A DNA stretch of 35,598 nucleotides. Source: Chersky-822 sp035509195. Lineage in GTDB: Bacteria; Actinomycetota; Actinomycetes; Streptosporangiales; Streptosporangiaceae. The notes beneath the pieces are model-generated. The model saw only the letters and a program-made list of their open reading frames with translations, was not told where the DNA came from and did not search any database. Both the position numbers and the translations under genes were made by a program. Location of the stretch: NCBI GenBank assembly GCA_035509195.1, contig DATJLT010000375.1:1-35598 (forward strand), written 5' to 3'. This document shows, piece by piece, positions 15,069 through 24,265 of this stretch (positions are counted from its first letter, which is position 1; each line of letters starts with the position of its first letter).

Positions 15069-16797
15069 GGAAGTAAGAATCAGCGCCCTTGGGGTCATCG
15101 AGGACGCGGTGCTCGAGCTTTCTCCGGGGTTCAACGTGGTCACCGGGGAGACCGGCGCGGGTAAGACCATGGTCGTGTCTGGTCTCGGGTTGCTGTTCGG
15201 CGGCAAGGCAGATCCCTCTCGCGTCCGGCCTGGCGCCGACCGGGCCAGCGTGGAAGGGCGGCTGCGGATCGACCCGGACGGCGAGGTCGCTAACCAGGTC
15301 AATAACTCAGGCGGCGATCTTGATGACGACGGGGCCACGCTCGTTCTCCTGCGTTCAGTCTCGGCAGAAGGCCGCTCCCGTGCCTACGCCGGAGGCCGCT
15401 CCGTGCCAGTGTCGCTGCTGAACTATTTGGCGGATGATCTTGTGGCCGTTCATGGTCAGTCCGATCAGCAGCAGCTTCTGAAGCCGGGCAGGCAGCGGGC
15501 GGCGCTCGACCGGTTCGCCGGACCGAAGTTCGCCAGGCTTCTCGGTGACTACCAGCGCCTCTATCAAAGTCACCTGAAGGTGCGTTCCGAGCTTGAGGAG
15601 CTTACCTCCCTGGCGCGCGAGCGCACGGCCGAGGCGGAGAACCTGCGGTTCGGCCTCGCCGAGGTGGAAAGGCTACAGCCGCTCGCGGGGGAGGATCTTG
15701 ACCTGGCAGCCGAGGCCGAGCGGCTGACCAACGCCGACACGCTGCACAGCGCGGCGACGACCGCGCACGAGGCGCTCCAGTCCGACCCGTCGGCCGCCTC
15801 GTACGACTCGGCCGACGTGCTGATGCTGCTTGGCTCCGCGCGTCAGGCGCTCGAGGCGGCCGCACCGCACGATCCGGCGCTCGGCGGGCTGGCGGGACGG
15901 CTGACCGAGGCCACCTACCTGGTGTCTGACGTCGCGGCCGAACTGGCGTCTTACGCGGACTCGATTGAGGCCGATCCGGGACGACTCGCGGTCGTGCAGG
16001 AGCGCAGGGCCGAGCTGACCAGGCTCATGCGGCTGTACGGCGGCGACGCCGGACTGGCGGGAGTGCTCGACTGGGCCAAGGCATCGGCGGTGCGGCTGGC
16101 CGAGCTTGATGGTGACGACGACAAGATTGCTAGCCTGGAGGCGCAGGAAGCTGACCTGGCCGGACGGGTCAGGGAGCTCGGCAGTCAGCTCACCGCGATG
16201 CGGCAGGAGGCCGCGGGAACGTTCGAGAAGGCGGTCACCGCCGAACTGGCGGCGCTCGCCATGCCGCACGCCCGCCTGAGCGCGGTGGTGAGCCCGCTGC
16301 GCGAGTACGGCCCGCACGGCGCCGATGACGTGGAGATCAGGCTTGCCGCGCACCAGGGCGCGCCTGCGCTGCCGTTGCACAAGGGGGCTTCTGGAGGAGA
16401 GCTGTCGCGTGTCATGCTCGGGATCGAGGTGGTGTTCGCCGGCGCCGACCCGGTACCTACGTTCGTCTTTGACGAGGTTGACGCCGGAGTGGGCGGTCGC
16501 GCGGCGGTCGAGATCGGCCGCAGGCTCGCCAGGCTGGCAAAGCTCGCACAGGTCATCGTCGTGACCCACTTGCCGCAGGTCGCCGCCTTCGCCGACACGC
16601 ATCTGGTGGTGGAGAAGGCCGATGACGGTTCTGTGGTGGCGAGCGGCATTACCAGGCTGGACGACGAAGGGCGGATCAAGGAGCTGTCCCGCATGCTGGC
16701 CGGGCTCGAGGACTCAGAGTTCGGCCGGGCGCACGCTACCGAACTGCTCGCGGCGGCGGCCGTCGAGCGAGCTGGCGGAGGTGCTGGCCCGTCGTGA
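15061..16797 (+). CDS. recN: DNA repair protein RecN
   Basis: The product is 578 aa, full length for this SMC-like ATPase. Walker A is GETGAGKTM near residue 29. The middle (about 155-380) is a coiled coil rich in Leu, Glu and Arg. Near the C-terminus are the ABC signature ASGGELSRVML, Walker B TFVFDEVDAGVGG, and VVTHLPQVAA. RecN gathers DNA ends during double-strand break repair. ATG 15061 has GAGGAG (15045-15050) 10 nt upstream and overlaps the nadK stop by 8 bp, so it is coupled to nadK. No SOS-type operator is visible inside the operon here. Confidence 0.95.
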   Translation: MLEEVRISALGVIEDAVLELSPGFNVVTGETGAGKTMVVSGLGLLFGGKADPSRVRPGADRASVEGRLRIDPDGEVANQVNNSGGDLDDDGATLVLLRSVSAEGRSRAYAGGRSVPVSLLNYLADDLVAVHGQSDQQQLLKPGRQRAALDRFAGPKFARLLGDYQRLYQSHLKVRSELEELTSLARERTAEAENLRFGLAEVERLQPLAGEDLDLAAEAERLTNADTLHSAATTAHEALQSDPSAASYDSADVLMLLGSARQALEAAAPHDPALGGLAGRLTEATYLVSDVAAELASYADSIEADPGRLAVVQERRAELTRLMRLYGGDAGLAGVLDWAKASAVRLAELDGDDDKIASLEAQEADLAGRVRELGSQLTAMRQEAAGTFEKAVTAELAALAMPHARLSAVVSPLREYGPHGADDVEIRLAAHQGAPALPLHKGASGGELSRVMLGIEVVFAGADPVPTFVFDEVDAGVGGRAAVEIGRRLARLAKLAQVIVVTHLPQVAAFADTHLVVEKADDGSVVASGITRLDDEGRIKELSRMLAGLEDSEFGRAHATELLAAAAVERAGGGAGPS

Positions 16798-18011
16798 CCG
16801 AATGGAGCCGGCGGTGGTCGGCGCTGCGCGGGCTGGTGCTCGGCGGGCGCAGGAACGGGGCTGCCGAACTGCCAGGCGTGATCGCGCCCGTCCGGCTTGA
16901 CCGGCGCACGAAGAACCTGACCAGGCGGCTGCAGCCGGGCGATATCGCGATCATAGATCACGCTGACCTTGACCGGGTCAGTGCCGAATCGATGATCAGG
17001 TGTCGTGTGGCCGCGGTCGTGAACGTGGCGCAGAGCATCACCGGCCGGTACCCGAACCTCGGGCCGCAGCTCCTGGTAGACGCCGGGGTACCGCTGATCG
17101 ACGACGCGGGTCCCGAGGTCTTCGACAAGCTGTCAGAGGGCCAGTTCGTCCGGCTGGACAACGACACGATCTACGCGGGCGAGACCATCGTGGCCAAGGG
17201 CACCGTGCAGACCGCCGAATCGGTCGCCAGCGCCATGGCGAGGGCCAAGGACGGCCTCGCCGATCAGATCAGGGCGTTCATGGCCAACACGATCGAGTAC
17301 ATCGGCCGCGACTTCGAGCAACTGATCGACGGGATCAGGGTGCCGCCGCTGCGCACCAAGCTCGCGGGCAAGCACGCGCTTGTCGTGGCCAGGGGGTACA
17401 GGCACCACGAGGACCTGCTCACGCTGCGGGCTTACATCAGGGAATTCAAGCCGGTCATGGTCGCGGTCGACGGCGGTGCGGATGCGCTGCTTGACGCCGG
17501 TTACCGGCCAGATCTCATCGTCGGGGACATGGACTCGATCTCTGACCGGGCGCTGACCTGCGGTGCCGAGATCGTCGTGCACGCGTATCCCGACGGGCGC
17601 GCGCCCGGCCTGGCCAGGGTCGAGGCCCTCGGGCTCAAGTCGGTGCTCTGCCCGGCGACAGGGACGAGCGAGGACGTCGCGCTGCTGCTGGCCGATGAGG
17701 TCGGAGCCAGGCTCATCGTCGCCGTGGGCATGCGGTACACGCTGGTAGAGTTCCTCGACAAAGGACGGCCGGGAATGGCCAGCGCGATCCTGACCAGGAT
17801 GCGGGTCGGCGACAAGATCGTCGAGCCGAAGGGAGTGAGCCGGCTCTATAAGAGCAGGATCACGAACTCCTGGCTGGTGATGCTGGTGCTCGCCGCGATC
17901 ACGACGATCGCCGTCGCGCTGTGGTTCCTGCCGGTGGGCCACATCATCCTTACCCTCGTTGGCCTGCGGCTCAGTCCTTTCTGGCACTGGCTAACAGGAT
18001 TGTTCAAGTGA
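16794..18011 (+). CDS. steA: Septation protein SteA (Rv1697-like)
   Basis: The product is 405 aa, overlapping recN as GTGA. The central part has a thiamin-pyrophosphokinase-like fold, with VAVDGGADALLDAGYRPDLIVGDMDSISD as the marker block near residue 222. The N-terminus has LPGVIAPVRLDRRTKNL. Residues about 357-390 are a transmembrane segment (VMLVLAAITTIAVALWF). SteA is a cytokinetic-ring protein of actinobacteria that works with SteB. Equivalence is from similarity and gene order (recN-steA-steB). The conserved VGDMDS suggests nucleotide binding, but no activity can be claimed from this. Confidence 0.92.
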   Translation: MTEWSRRWSALRGLVLGGRRNGAAELPGVIAPVRLDRRTKNLTRRLQPGDIAIIDHADLDRVSAESMIRCRVAAVVNVAQSITGRYPNLGPQLLVDAGVPLIDDAGPEVFDKLSEGQFVRLDNDTIYAGETIVAKGTVQTAESVASAMARAKDGLADQIRAFMANTIEYIGRDFEQLIDGIRVPPLRTKLAGKHALVVARGYRHHEDLLTLRAYIREFKPVMVAVDGGADALLDAGYRPDLIVGDMDSISDRALTCGAEIVVHAYPDGRAPGLARVEALGLKSVLCPATGTSEDVALLLADEVGARLIVAVGMRYTLVEFLDKGRPGMASAILTRMRVGDKIVEPKGVSRLYKSRITNSWLVMLVLAAITTIAVALWFLPVGHIILTLVGLRLSPFWHWLTGLFK

Positions 18012-19051
18012 TCGATTTCCGGTATCACCTGGTTTCTATCGTCGCGGTGTTCCTGGCACTGGCGATCGGGATCGTACTCGGGGCCGTGGCGCTGCAGCCC
18101 AAGGTCGCGAACACGCTCCACACCGAATCCGAGCGTGCACTGAAACAGAACGATCAGCTCAACGCCGAGATCAGCAAGCTCAAGGCCCAGGTTGCCGCTG
18201 ACGGCCAGTTCGGCGTGGCCGCGGCGGGAATCTTGCTTCCGCACTTGCTGCAAGGCGAGAAGGTGGTCCTGGTCACCGCTCCCGGTGCCGACGGAAGCGC
18301 GGTGTCCGGCATCACCAGCGCGCTGCTGGCGTCGGGCGCGACCCTCACCGGGACGGTGAGCCTGGCACCGCAGTTCTTCGACACCGACGCCAAGACTCAG
18401 TCCACGCTGATCACGACCGCGGGGCAGGTCGCGCCTCCTGGCGTTCCCTCGACGGGCCAGGCCGGCACGCAACTTGCCGGGCAGCAGGCCGCCGCGAAGG
18501 TCATCGCGGCGACGATCATGGACAGGAACGACCTGCGGACAGCCACCGCTCAGGAGGTCAAGTCGGTACTCAACGAATTCGGTGACCAGGGATTCCTTCA
18601 GGTCAGCAATCCGTCTGGCGGGGCGGCGCTGACCGGCCAGGCCGACCTCGCGGTCGTGGTCATCCCCGGCACGACCCCGGCCAACGCGAGCAGCGTCAGC
18701 CCTGAGAACCTCACGCTGGTCAGCCTGACCCGCGATTTCGGGCAGTCCGGCGAGGGGGCGCTGCTCGCCGGGTCGCTCAACGGATCGGGCAACGGCAGCG
18801 CCATCGAGGCAGTGACCGGCGGCGGGGCCGGCGAGGCCGTGATTACCGTCGACAACGCCGACACGGAAATCGGGCAGATCATCGTGATACAGGCGCTTCG
18901 CGAGGCGCTCGAGCCGCACGCCATCCCCAGGTCTTACGGTGTCGGTCCCGACGCGGCGCCAAGTCCGGCGCCAAGCACGTCGCCGACGCCTAGTGTGTCG
19001 GCTAGTCCTTCTCATTCGCCGCAAAGCAAGGCGGGCAAGGGAAAGTCATGA
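18008..19051 (+). CDS. steB: SteB/MctB-like membrane protein (copper transporter family)
   Basis: The product is 347 aa, starting at GTG 18008 with a GTGA overlap to steA. A signature MIDFRYHLVSIVAVFLALAI start gives one transmembrane helix (about 8-29), followed by a short coiled coil (ERALKQNDQLNAEISKLKAQ). A long periplasm-side domain and a Ser/Pro-rich tail (about 312-347) complete it. The M. tuberculosis relative Rv1698 was described as a copper-handling protein (MctB). The Corynebacterium relative SteB partners SteA in septation. The gene order favours the septation role. Confidence 0.9.
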   Translation: MIDFRYHLVSIVAVFLALAIGIVLGAVALQPKVANTLHTESERALKQNDQLNAEISKLKAQVAADGQFGVAAAGILLPHLLQGEKVVLVTAPGADGSAVSGITSALLASGATLTGTVSLAPQFFDTDAKTQSTLITTAGQVAPPGVPSTGQAGTQLAGQQAAAKVIAATIMDRNDLRTATAQEVKSVLNEFGDQGFLQVSNPSGGAALTGQADLAVVVIPGTTPANASSVSPENLTLVSLTRDFGQSGEGALLAGSLNGSGNGSAIEAVTGGGAGEAVITVDNADTEIGQIIVIQALREALEPHAIPRSYGVGPDAAPSPAPSTSPTPSVSASPSHSPQSKAGKGKS

Positions 19052-19974
19052 AGAGTCGTGCTGTTGAGCGGTTCATGCTGGCCGGGGTGTACGCGCGGCT
19101 GGGGTTCGCCGCGCTGGCCGGCCGTCCGCCGGGTGGCGGGAAAGCCTGGACAAGGACTAATCACCGAGGCGAGCCGGTCACGCTGCTTGAAGGACCGGCG
19201 GCCGCCGCGGCCGCCGTCGCCGCGACGCTGGTGCTGCCGGGCATGGATTGCAGGGAGAAGATGGCGATCGCGGCCGCCGGGGCCGGCGCTGCTGCCTTCG
19301 GCTGCTACGACGACCTTGCCGGGTCAGGTGACCGGCGCGGACTACGCGGGCATCTCGGAGCGCTCGCGGGCGGTGAGGTGACGACGGGCGCGGTTAAGAT
19401 AGCCGGGATCGGCGCGGCTGGCCTGCTTGCCAGCCTGCTGGCCGGCTCGCGCGGGCGCAGCTTCGGCGGCCGGGCCGCTGACGTGGCCATAAACGCGGCG
19501 CTTGTCGCCGGGGCCGCCAACTTGCTCAATCTCTTTGACCTTCGGCCAGGCCGGGCGATCAAGGTCAGCCTGATCGGCGTCACGGCACTGGCGATCGCCG
19601 GCGGACCTGACGGGCGGGCGGCGGTGGCGGCACCGGCCGGGGCGGCCGTCGCGCTGCTGCCCGAGGATCTTGGAGAGCGGGCCATGCTCGGCGACGCCGG
19701 GGCGAACGCGCTCGGCGCGATGCTCGGCGCGGCCGCCGCCAGGTCGCTGTCGCGCCCGGCCAGGCTGGCCGTGCTTGCCGGGGTAGCCGGGCTCACGCTG
19801 GCGAGCGAAAAGGTCAGCTTCACCAAGGTAATCGCGCGCAGCCCGGTGCTCAACTGGGCGGACATGCTCGGTCGGCGACCGGTTCCCGCGCCAGGCGCCC
19901 CCGGTGCTCCTGACGCTTCTGGTGTCGGGCCGGAGGGCGGCGAGCCGCTCAGGGACAGCCTCGCCGGCCAATGA
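19048..19974 (+). CDS. MraY/WecA-like glycosyltransferase-4 family membrane protein
   Basis: The product is 308 aa with multiple hydrophobic helices. Degenerate forms of the polyprenyl-phosphate N-acetylhexosamine-1-phosphate transferase motifs are visible: CYDDLAGSGDRRGLRGH (the DD motif), NLLNLFDLRPGRAIK (in place of NxxNxxDGxDGLA), and MLGDAGANALGAMLG (the GDxGS-type block). The family makes lipid-linked sugars at the membrane. The missing second glycine-aspartate pair in the NxxNxxD motif makes activity uncertain. It overlaps steB and murJ by 4 bp each (ATGA), so it belongs to the same translationally coupled chain. A role in envelope building is inferred. Confidence 0.8.
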   Translation: MKSRAVERFMLAGVYARLGFAALAGRPPGGGKAWTRTNHRGEPVTLLEGPAAAAAAVAATLVLPGMDCREKMAIAAAGAGAAAFGCYDDLAGSGDRRGLRGHLGALAGGEVTTGAVKIAGIGAAGLLASLLAGSRGRSFGGRAADVAINAALVAGAANLLNLFDLRPGRAIKVSLIGVTALAIAGGPDGRAAVAAPAGAAVALLPEDLGERAMLGDAGANALGAMLGAAAARSLSRPARLAVLAGVAGLTLASEKVSFTKVIARSPVLNWADMLGRRPVPAPGAPGAPDASGVGPEGGEPLRDSLAGQ

Positions 19975-21644
19975 CCAAGCGGGTTGGCACAGTGGAGCCG
20001 ACCGAGACTGAGCAGGAGACTTCAGCAGCCCGGCTGGGAATCGGCCGGGCCGCGCTGCTGATCGGCGGGCTCACGGTCGTAGCGAGGATACTCGGCTTCG
20101 GCCGGACGCTAGTTTTCGCCGGAACGGTCAAGACGTCCTGCCTGGCTGCCGCCTACGTCACGGCCAACCAGGTGCCGAACGTGATCTACGACATCGTGCT
20201 CGGCGGCGCGCTGACCGCGATAGTGGTGCCCGTGCTCGCGGGTCCGGCGGATCGTGCCATCGGCGCGGGCGGGTCCGACGCCTCGCGGGACGTGCGGGCG
20301 ATCTCTTCCGCCCTGCTGACCTGGACCGTAGTGATCCTGACGCCGGTCAGCCTCGCGGTGGCGCTGGCCTCGGGTCCGGTGATCTCCGCGCTGATGCCCG
20401 CGAATCCTGAGTCTGGCTGCGCGCGGGCGCAGTTGGTGGCGATCGCCGGGCGGATGCTTGTCGTGTTCGCGCCGCAGATCGTGCTGTACGGGGTCGCGGT
20501 CGTGCTGTACGGGATCCTGCAGTCACACCGGCGGTTCACCGCGCCTGCCCTTGCGCCGATCGTGTCAAGCGTCGTGGTGATCGCGGCCTACGCGATCTTT
20601 GTCCCGCTCGGCGGTGCTTTCACCACCGATGTCACGGGGCTGCCGCCGGCGGCCGAGTACACGTTGTCGGCAGGAACGACGCTGGGGGTGGCCGCGCTCG
20701 CGCTGACCGCCGTGTGGCCCGTGTGGCGACTGCGGTTGCGCCTGCGGCCGATGTTGCGACTGCCCGACGGGGTGGCCAGGCGGGCTCGGAGCCTCGCCGG
20801 GGCCGGCGTGGCCGCGCTGATCGCGCAGGATGCTTCCGTGCTGTTCGTCACCAGGCTGGCCAATGAGCACGGCCGCAGTCACGGCTCGGCTGTGGCGTTG
20901 TACAGCTACGGCTGGCAAGCTTTCGTATCGGTTTACGGGGTGCTCGCGATCCCGATCGCGATCAGCGCGTTTCCCGTGCTGGCGGTCAGGAAGGGCGCGG
21001 AGTTCGACCAGGCGGCAGCGTCGGCGACTCGTGCTACGGTACTGGCGTCCTCGCTGGGGGCGGCGTTGCTGGCTGGAGTCGCGGTGCCTGCGGCCCGGGC
21101 GTTCCCGCACCTCGATCAGTCGGTGAGCGGGCAGTTCGCGCTGGCGCTTGTCGCGTTCGCGCCCGGCCTGGTCGGCTATGGGCTGACCGCGTGCCTGTCC
21201 CGCGTGCTGTTCGCCGATGGCCGCAATGTCGGGGCGGCGGTCGCGATGGTGGCTGGCTGGCTGCTCGTGATCGTGGTGGACGTCATCACGGTCCCGCTGG
21301 TGCCCGCACGGGCGGTGGTGCCGGTGCTCGCGCTGGCGAACACGATCGGGATGAGCGCGTCCGCGCTCGCGTTGCTTGTCGCGGTCGGGCGGGCGCGGGG
21401 AGCCGCCGCGCTGCACGGGAACTGGAGGGCTCTCGGCGCGGGCCTGGCCGGCGGGGTGGCCGGCGCGGCGGCGGGCCTGGGGCTGAGCGCGGCTCTGCCG
21501 GTCTCCGGCCACGTGCTGAACGCCGGCCTGGCCGCCGCTGTCGGGGTGTGCGTGCTGGCTGTGTTCTGCGGGGTCGTGGCCGTGCTTGACGGGGGAGATC
21601 TGCGGAGCGTGCTGGCCCGAGTGCGGCGGCGGGTGGCGTCGTGA
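19971..21644 (+). CDS. murJ: MurJ-type lipid II flippase family protein
   Basis: The product is 557 aa with 14 or so hydrophobic helices. Conserved blocks include LTVVARILGFGRTLVFAG near the start, YVTANQVPNVIYDIVLGGAL, and VLYGILQSHRRFTAPALAPI, all typical of the MurJ/MviN family. MurJ flips lipid-linked peptidoglycan precursor across the membrane. Actinobacteria often carry more than one MurJ-like protein. This one, between a MraY-like gene and a glycosyltransferase, could serve another polyprenyl-linked glycan. It overlaps both neighbours by 4 bp. Confidence 0.85.
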   Translation: MTKRVGTVEPTETEQETSAARLGIGRAALLIGGLTVVARILGFGRTLVFAGTVKTSCLAAAYVTANQVPNVIYDIVLGGALTAIVVPVLAGPADRAIGAGGSDASRDVRAISSALLTWTVVILTPVSLAVALASGPVISALMPANPESGCARAQLVAIAGRMLVVFAPQIVLYGVAVVLYGILQSHRRFTAPALAPIVSSVVVIAAYAIFVPLGGAFTTDVTGLPPAAEYTLSAGTTLGVAALALTAVWPVWRLRLRLRPMLRLPDGVARRARSLAGAGVAALIAQDASVLFVTRLANEHGRSHGSAVALYSYGWQAFVSVYGVLAIPIAISAFPVLAVRKGAEFDQAAASATRATVLASSLGAALLAGVAVPAARAFPHLDQSVSGQFALALVAFAPGLVGYGLTACLSRVLFADGRNVGAAVAMVAGWLLVIVVDVITVPLVPARAVVPVLALANTIGMSASALALLVAVGRARGAAALHGNWRALGAGLAGGVAGAAAGLGLSAALPVSGHVLNAGLAAAVGVCVLAVFCGVVAVLDGGDLRSVLARVRRRVAS

Positions 21645-22765
21645 GCGAGGCGGGCGCCGCCAGCGGCTGGCGGGTGACTTACCTGCTCGGCACGACCGCG
21701 GGTGGTACTGGGCGGCACGCCGCGATGCTGGCGCGCGGCGTCGCCGCTGCCGGCGGCTCGGTTCTCGTCGCCGGGCCCGCCGCCACTAGTGAGTTGTTCA
21801 GCGACTTGCCTTTCGAGCCGGCGGCGATCTCTGACCGGCCGAGGCCGGTCGCCGACGTCATGACGGTGCTGCGCCTGCGCCGGCTGCTCCGCCGGTTCGG
21901 TGCCCAGGTGGTGCATGCACACGGGCTGCGGGCCGGAGCGCTAGCGAGCTTCGCGTGCGGCCGGGCGGCGCTTGTGGTGACCGTTCACAACGCACCGCCT
22001 GGCGGCGGCCGCCTCGCGGCGGTATACGGCTTGCTCGAGCGCATCGTGGCCAGGCGGGCCGACCTGGTCTTGTGCGTGTCGCCCGACCTGGCCGACCGGA
22101 TGGGCAGGCTTGGGGCCAAGAAGGTGGAGCGGGCGGTGGTGCCGGCTCCGGCTGCCTTGGCGCCCGCGGCCGGCCCGGCCGGCCCGGGCGGCCCGGGCGG
22201 CCGCGCCGCTCTGGACAGCGACGGCCGCCCTGTCGTGCTGGGGGTCGGGAGGCTGGCTCCGCAGAAACGGTTTGATGTGCTGGTCAGGGCCGCTGCGACC
22301 GCGAAATGGCTGGGGCGGGAGCCGGTCCCGCTCGTGGTGATCGCGGGAGCCGGGCCGCTGGAGGCGGATCTCACGCGGCTCGCACGTGAAGTCGGAGCAG
22401 ACGTGCGGTTCCTCGGCGAGCGGCCAGACGTGCCCGCGCTGCTCGCCGCGGCTGACGTTTTCGTACTGCCAAGCCAATGGGAAGGACAGCCGCTCGTCCT
22501 GCAGGAGGCGCTCCGCGCCGCCCGCCCCATCGTCGCCAGCGACGTCGGCGGCGTACGCGACCTGACCGGCGACGACGCCGCGCTCTTGATCTCGCCCGGC
22601 GACCCTGAGGCGCTCAGTCAGGCCGTGCTCGCGATACTCGATGATCCCGGCCTGGCCGGTCGGCTAGCGGCGGCAGCGGCGACCCGCGCCCGCCAGCTCC
22701 CGGCCGAGGCCGACGCCGTGGCCAGCGCCATCGACTGCTATCGCCGGCTGTTGCCGGCGCGGTAA
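21641..22765 (+). CDS. Glycosyltransferase, GT4 family
   Basis: The product is 374 aa with a GT-B fold. The N-terminal domain begins VTYLLGTTAGGTGRHAAML and includes VVHAHGLRAG. After a Gly/Pro-rich linker (near residue 180) the C-terminal domain has VLGVGRLAPQKRFDVL, IAGAGPLEADL, and the EGQPLVLQEA segment with the E-x7-E nucleotide-sugar motif. It is the last gene of the operon and overlaps murJ as GTGA. It probably adds a sugar to a lipid-linked or cell-wall acceptor supplied by its two upstream neighbours. Donor and acceptor are unknown. Confidence 0.88.
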   Translation: MSEAGAASGWRVTYLLGTTAGGTGRHAAMLARGVAAAGGSVLVAGPAATSELFSDLPFEPAAISDRPRPVADVMTVLRLRRLLRRFGAQVVHAHGLRAGALASFACGRAALVVTVHNAPPGGGRLAAVYGLLERIVARRADLVLCVSPDLADRMGRLGAKKVERAVVPAPAALAPAAGPAGPGGPGGRAALDSDGRPVVLGVGRLAPQKRFDVLVRAAATAKWLGREPVPLVVIAGAGPLEADLTRLAREVGADVRFLGERPDVPALLAAADVFVLPSQWEGQPLVLQEALRAARPIVASDVGGVRDLTGDDAALLISPGDPEALSQAVLAILDDPGLAGRLAAAAATRARQLPAEADAVASAIDCYRRLLPAR

Positions 22766-22943
22766 CGCTCTGCGCCGAGCCCGAGCGCCCCTCGGTAAAG
22801 CGGAGCGAGCACCCCGGTAGGCCGACCGTCGGCGGCTGGACGGTGAAAGTCGCCTGATGGTTGATGTTGCCGTCGGCCCGAGGGCGGCTAACACCACGCC
22901 GGAGCGATGTAGGGGTCAAGGTTACTTGTGGTGTACGTGACAG

Positions 22944-23000
22944 GGCGGCCCCGCCAACATCAAACCGGGGTTTGGTGTTGGCCGGCCTGGGCGGGCCGCC
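22944..23000. terminator. Large hairpin downstream of the tlyA-murJ operon
   Basis: The inner stem CCAACATCAAACC (22954-22966) pairs with 22969-22981 with one wobble and a 2-nt loop. The outer arms GGCGGCCC (22944-22951) and GGGCCGCC (22993-23000) pair perfectly. There is no T-run. It sits 180 bp after the glycosyltransferase stop, so it may end that operon. It lies just before palindromic array copy 3. Confidence 0.55.
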
Positions 23001-23008
23001 GGGGGCGG

Positions 23009-23153
23009 GCAGCATCGGTGGCCCCGCGTTGCTGCTGGCGGGGCGGACCAGACCGCATCGGTGGCCTTGTGATGCTGTTCCCGTGACGTCGCTGGGACAT
23101 TGTTGTTGTTGCCGGGGCGGGGCGGGCAGCATCGCTGGCTAGTTGATGCTGCT
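23009..23153. repeat. 145-bp four-unit palindromic array, copy 3
   Basis: Units lie at 23009-23036, 23052-23079, 23083-23110 and 23126-23153, with 15-, 3- and 15-nt spacers. Unit 4 has a perfect 8-bp stem (GCAGCATC with GATGCTGC). The first 8 bases of unit 1 are also exactly complementary to the right arm of unit 4, so the element has inverted ends. The 15-nt spacers are GC-rich. Confidence 0.82.
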
Positions 23154-23412
23154 GGCGGGGGTGCGGGGCCCACGCCGGGGGGTCGGTGCGTACCCGGACG
23201 GGGGGTTTGCCTGGTTCGGGTGGGGCGGCGGGTGTTGCGGTGGTGCCGGGAGCCCGCAGTCGGCCGGCCGGCTCGCTTCAGGTTCCGGCCCGGTCCGGGC
23301 TGGAGGACGTCAGCGGAAGGCGCCGGCCCTGGCCGAACTCTCCGCACGCGCGAGGGCCGCCCCGTCCCGCGGAGGGACGACGTGGGTGCTCGCGGTGCGG
23401 CGCGGGCGCGGG

Positions 23413-24264
23413 TCAGCGCAGGACTTTGCGGCGGAAGAGGAAGACCGCCGTCGGGGCGAAGATCGCGATCAGCGCGACGGACCAGATCACTACGGCCAGT
23501 TCAGGATGCTGCATCGGCCAGGCCGATACCAGCTTCGCCGGGTTCGGGCCGCCGAACAATTCACGGCAGGACGCGGCGACCGCGCTCATCGGGTTCCAGT
23601 TCGCGAACGCGCGCAGCCACGAGGGCATGCCCTGAGTCGGCACGAACGCGTTGGACACGAAGCTGAGCGGCAGGAACACGATGAAGCCAAGCGCCTGAGC
23701 GGCTTCCGGGCTGCGGATCAGCATGCCCGCGCAGGCTCCTGCCCAGGTCATCGCGAACGCGAACAGCAGGGCCAGGCCGGCCGCGAGCAGCGCGTCACCG
23801 AAGCCGTTGTGTATGCGCCAGCCCACGGCGAGTCCGGTCGCGCTGAGCACAACGATCCCGATGATCTGGGTGAGAAGATCGGCGACCGTTCGGCCAGCAA
23901 GCACCGCCGAGCGCGACATCGGCAGCGACCTGAACCTGTCGATCAGTCCCGTGGACATGTCCGTGGTGAGGCCGACGGCAGTGCCTGGCGCGCTGCCCGC
24001 CATTGTCATGCCGAACATGCCGCTGATCAGGTACTGATGGTAGCTGCCGCCGCCGGGAAGCAAGATCGCGGAGCCGAAGACGTAAGTGAACAGCAGCACG
24101 AAGATCACGGGCTGGATCGTGACATCGCTGAGTTGCTCGGGCTCCCTGACGATCCTGGCGATGCTGCGGCGGGTGAGCACCCAGGTGTCCTTGATCGCCC
24201 ACCAGAACCTGGTGAGCGCCGTTTCTGGCGCCAGGCTCACGCCCGGCAGGGCGATAGCTGCCAT
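23413..24264 (-). CDS. ABC-2 type multidrug exporter permease (DrrB-like)
   Basis: The product is 283 aa. The start TRFWWAIKDTWVLTRRSIARIVREPEQL and the following VTIQPVIFVLLFTYVFG helix are typical of daunorubicin-type (DrrB) permeases. Six hydrophobic segments follow. The family motif region SFVSNAFVPTQGMPSWL near residue 205 is present. ATG 24264 has AGGAGC 9 nt upstream. It begins 1 bp after the stop of the ATP-binding gene, so the two are one operon. Confidence 0.92.
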   Translation of the reverse strand: MAAIALPGVSLAPETALTRFWWAIKDTWVLTRRSIARIVREPEQLSDVTIQPVIFVLLFTYVFGSAILLPGGGSYHQYLISGMFGMTMAGSAPGTAVGLTTDMSTGLIDRFRSLPMSRSAVLAGRTVADLLTQIIGIVVLSATGLAVGWRIHNGFGDALLAAGLALLFAFAMTWAGACAGMLIRSPEAAQALGFIVFLPLSFVSNAFVPTQGMPSWLRAFANWNPMSAVAASCRELFGGPNPAKLVSAWPMQHPELAVVIWSVALIAIFAPTAVFLFRRKVLR

Positions 24265-24265
24265 G

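Larger units (their letters stand above)
22766..23412. other. 647-bp gene-free stretch with a large hairpin and a palindromic array
   Basis: No plausible gene is seen on either strand. Long open frames here are typical high-GC artefacts. Bases 22944-23000 form a large hairpin and 23009-23153 are copy 3 of the 145-bp element. I see nothing recognisable in 22766-22943 or 23154-23412, which are GC-rich. Confidence 0.7.

Noticed and set aside
22844..22871. Further array unit near 22844
   Set aside because: The right half is similar (GATGTTGCC) but C5 and the left arm are missing.
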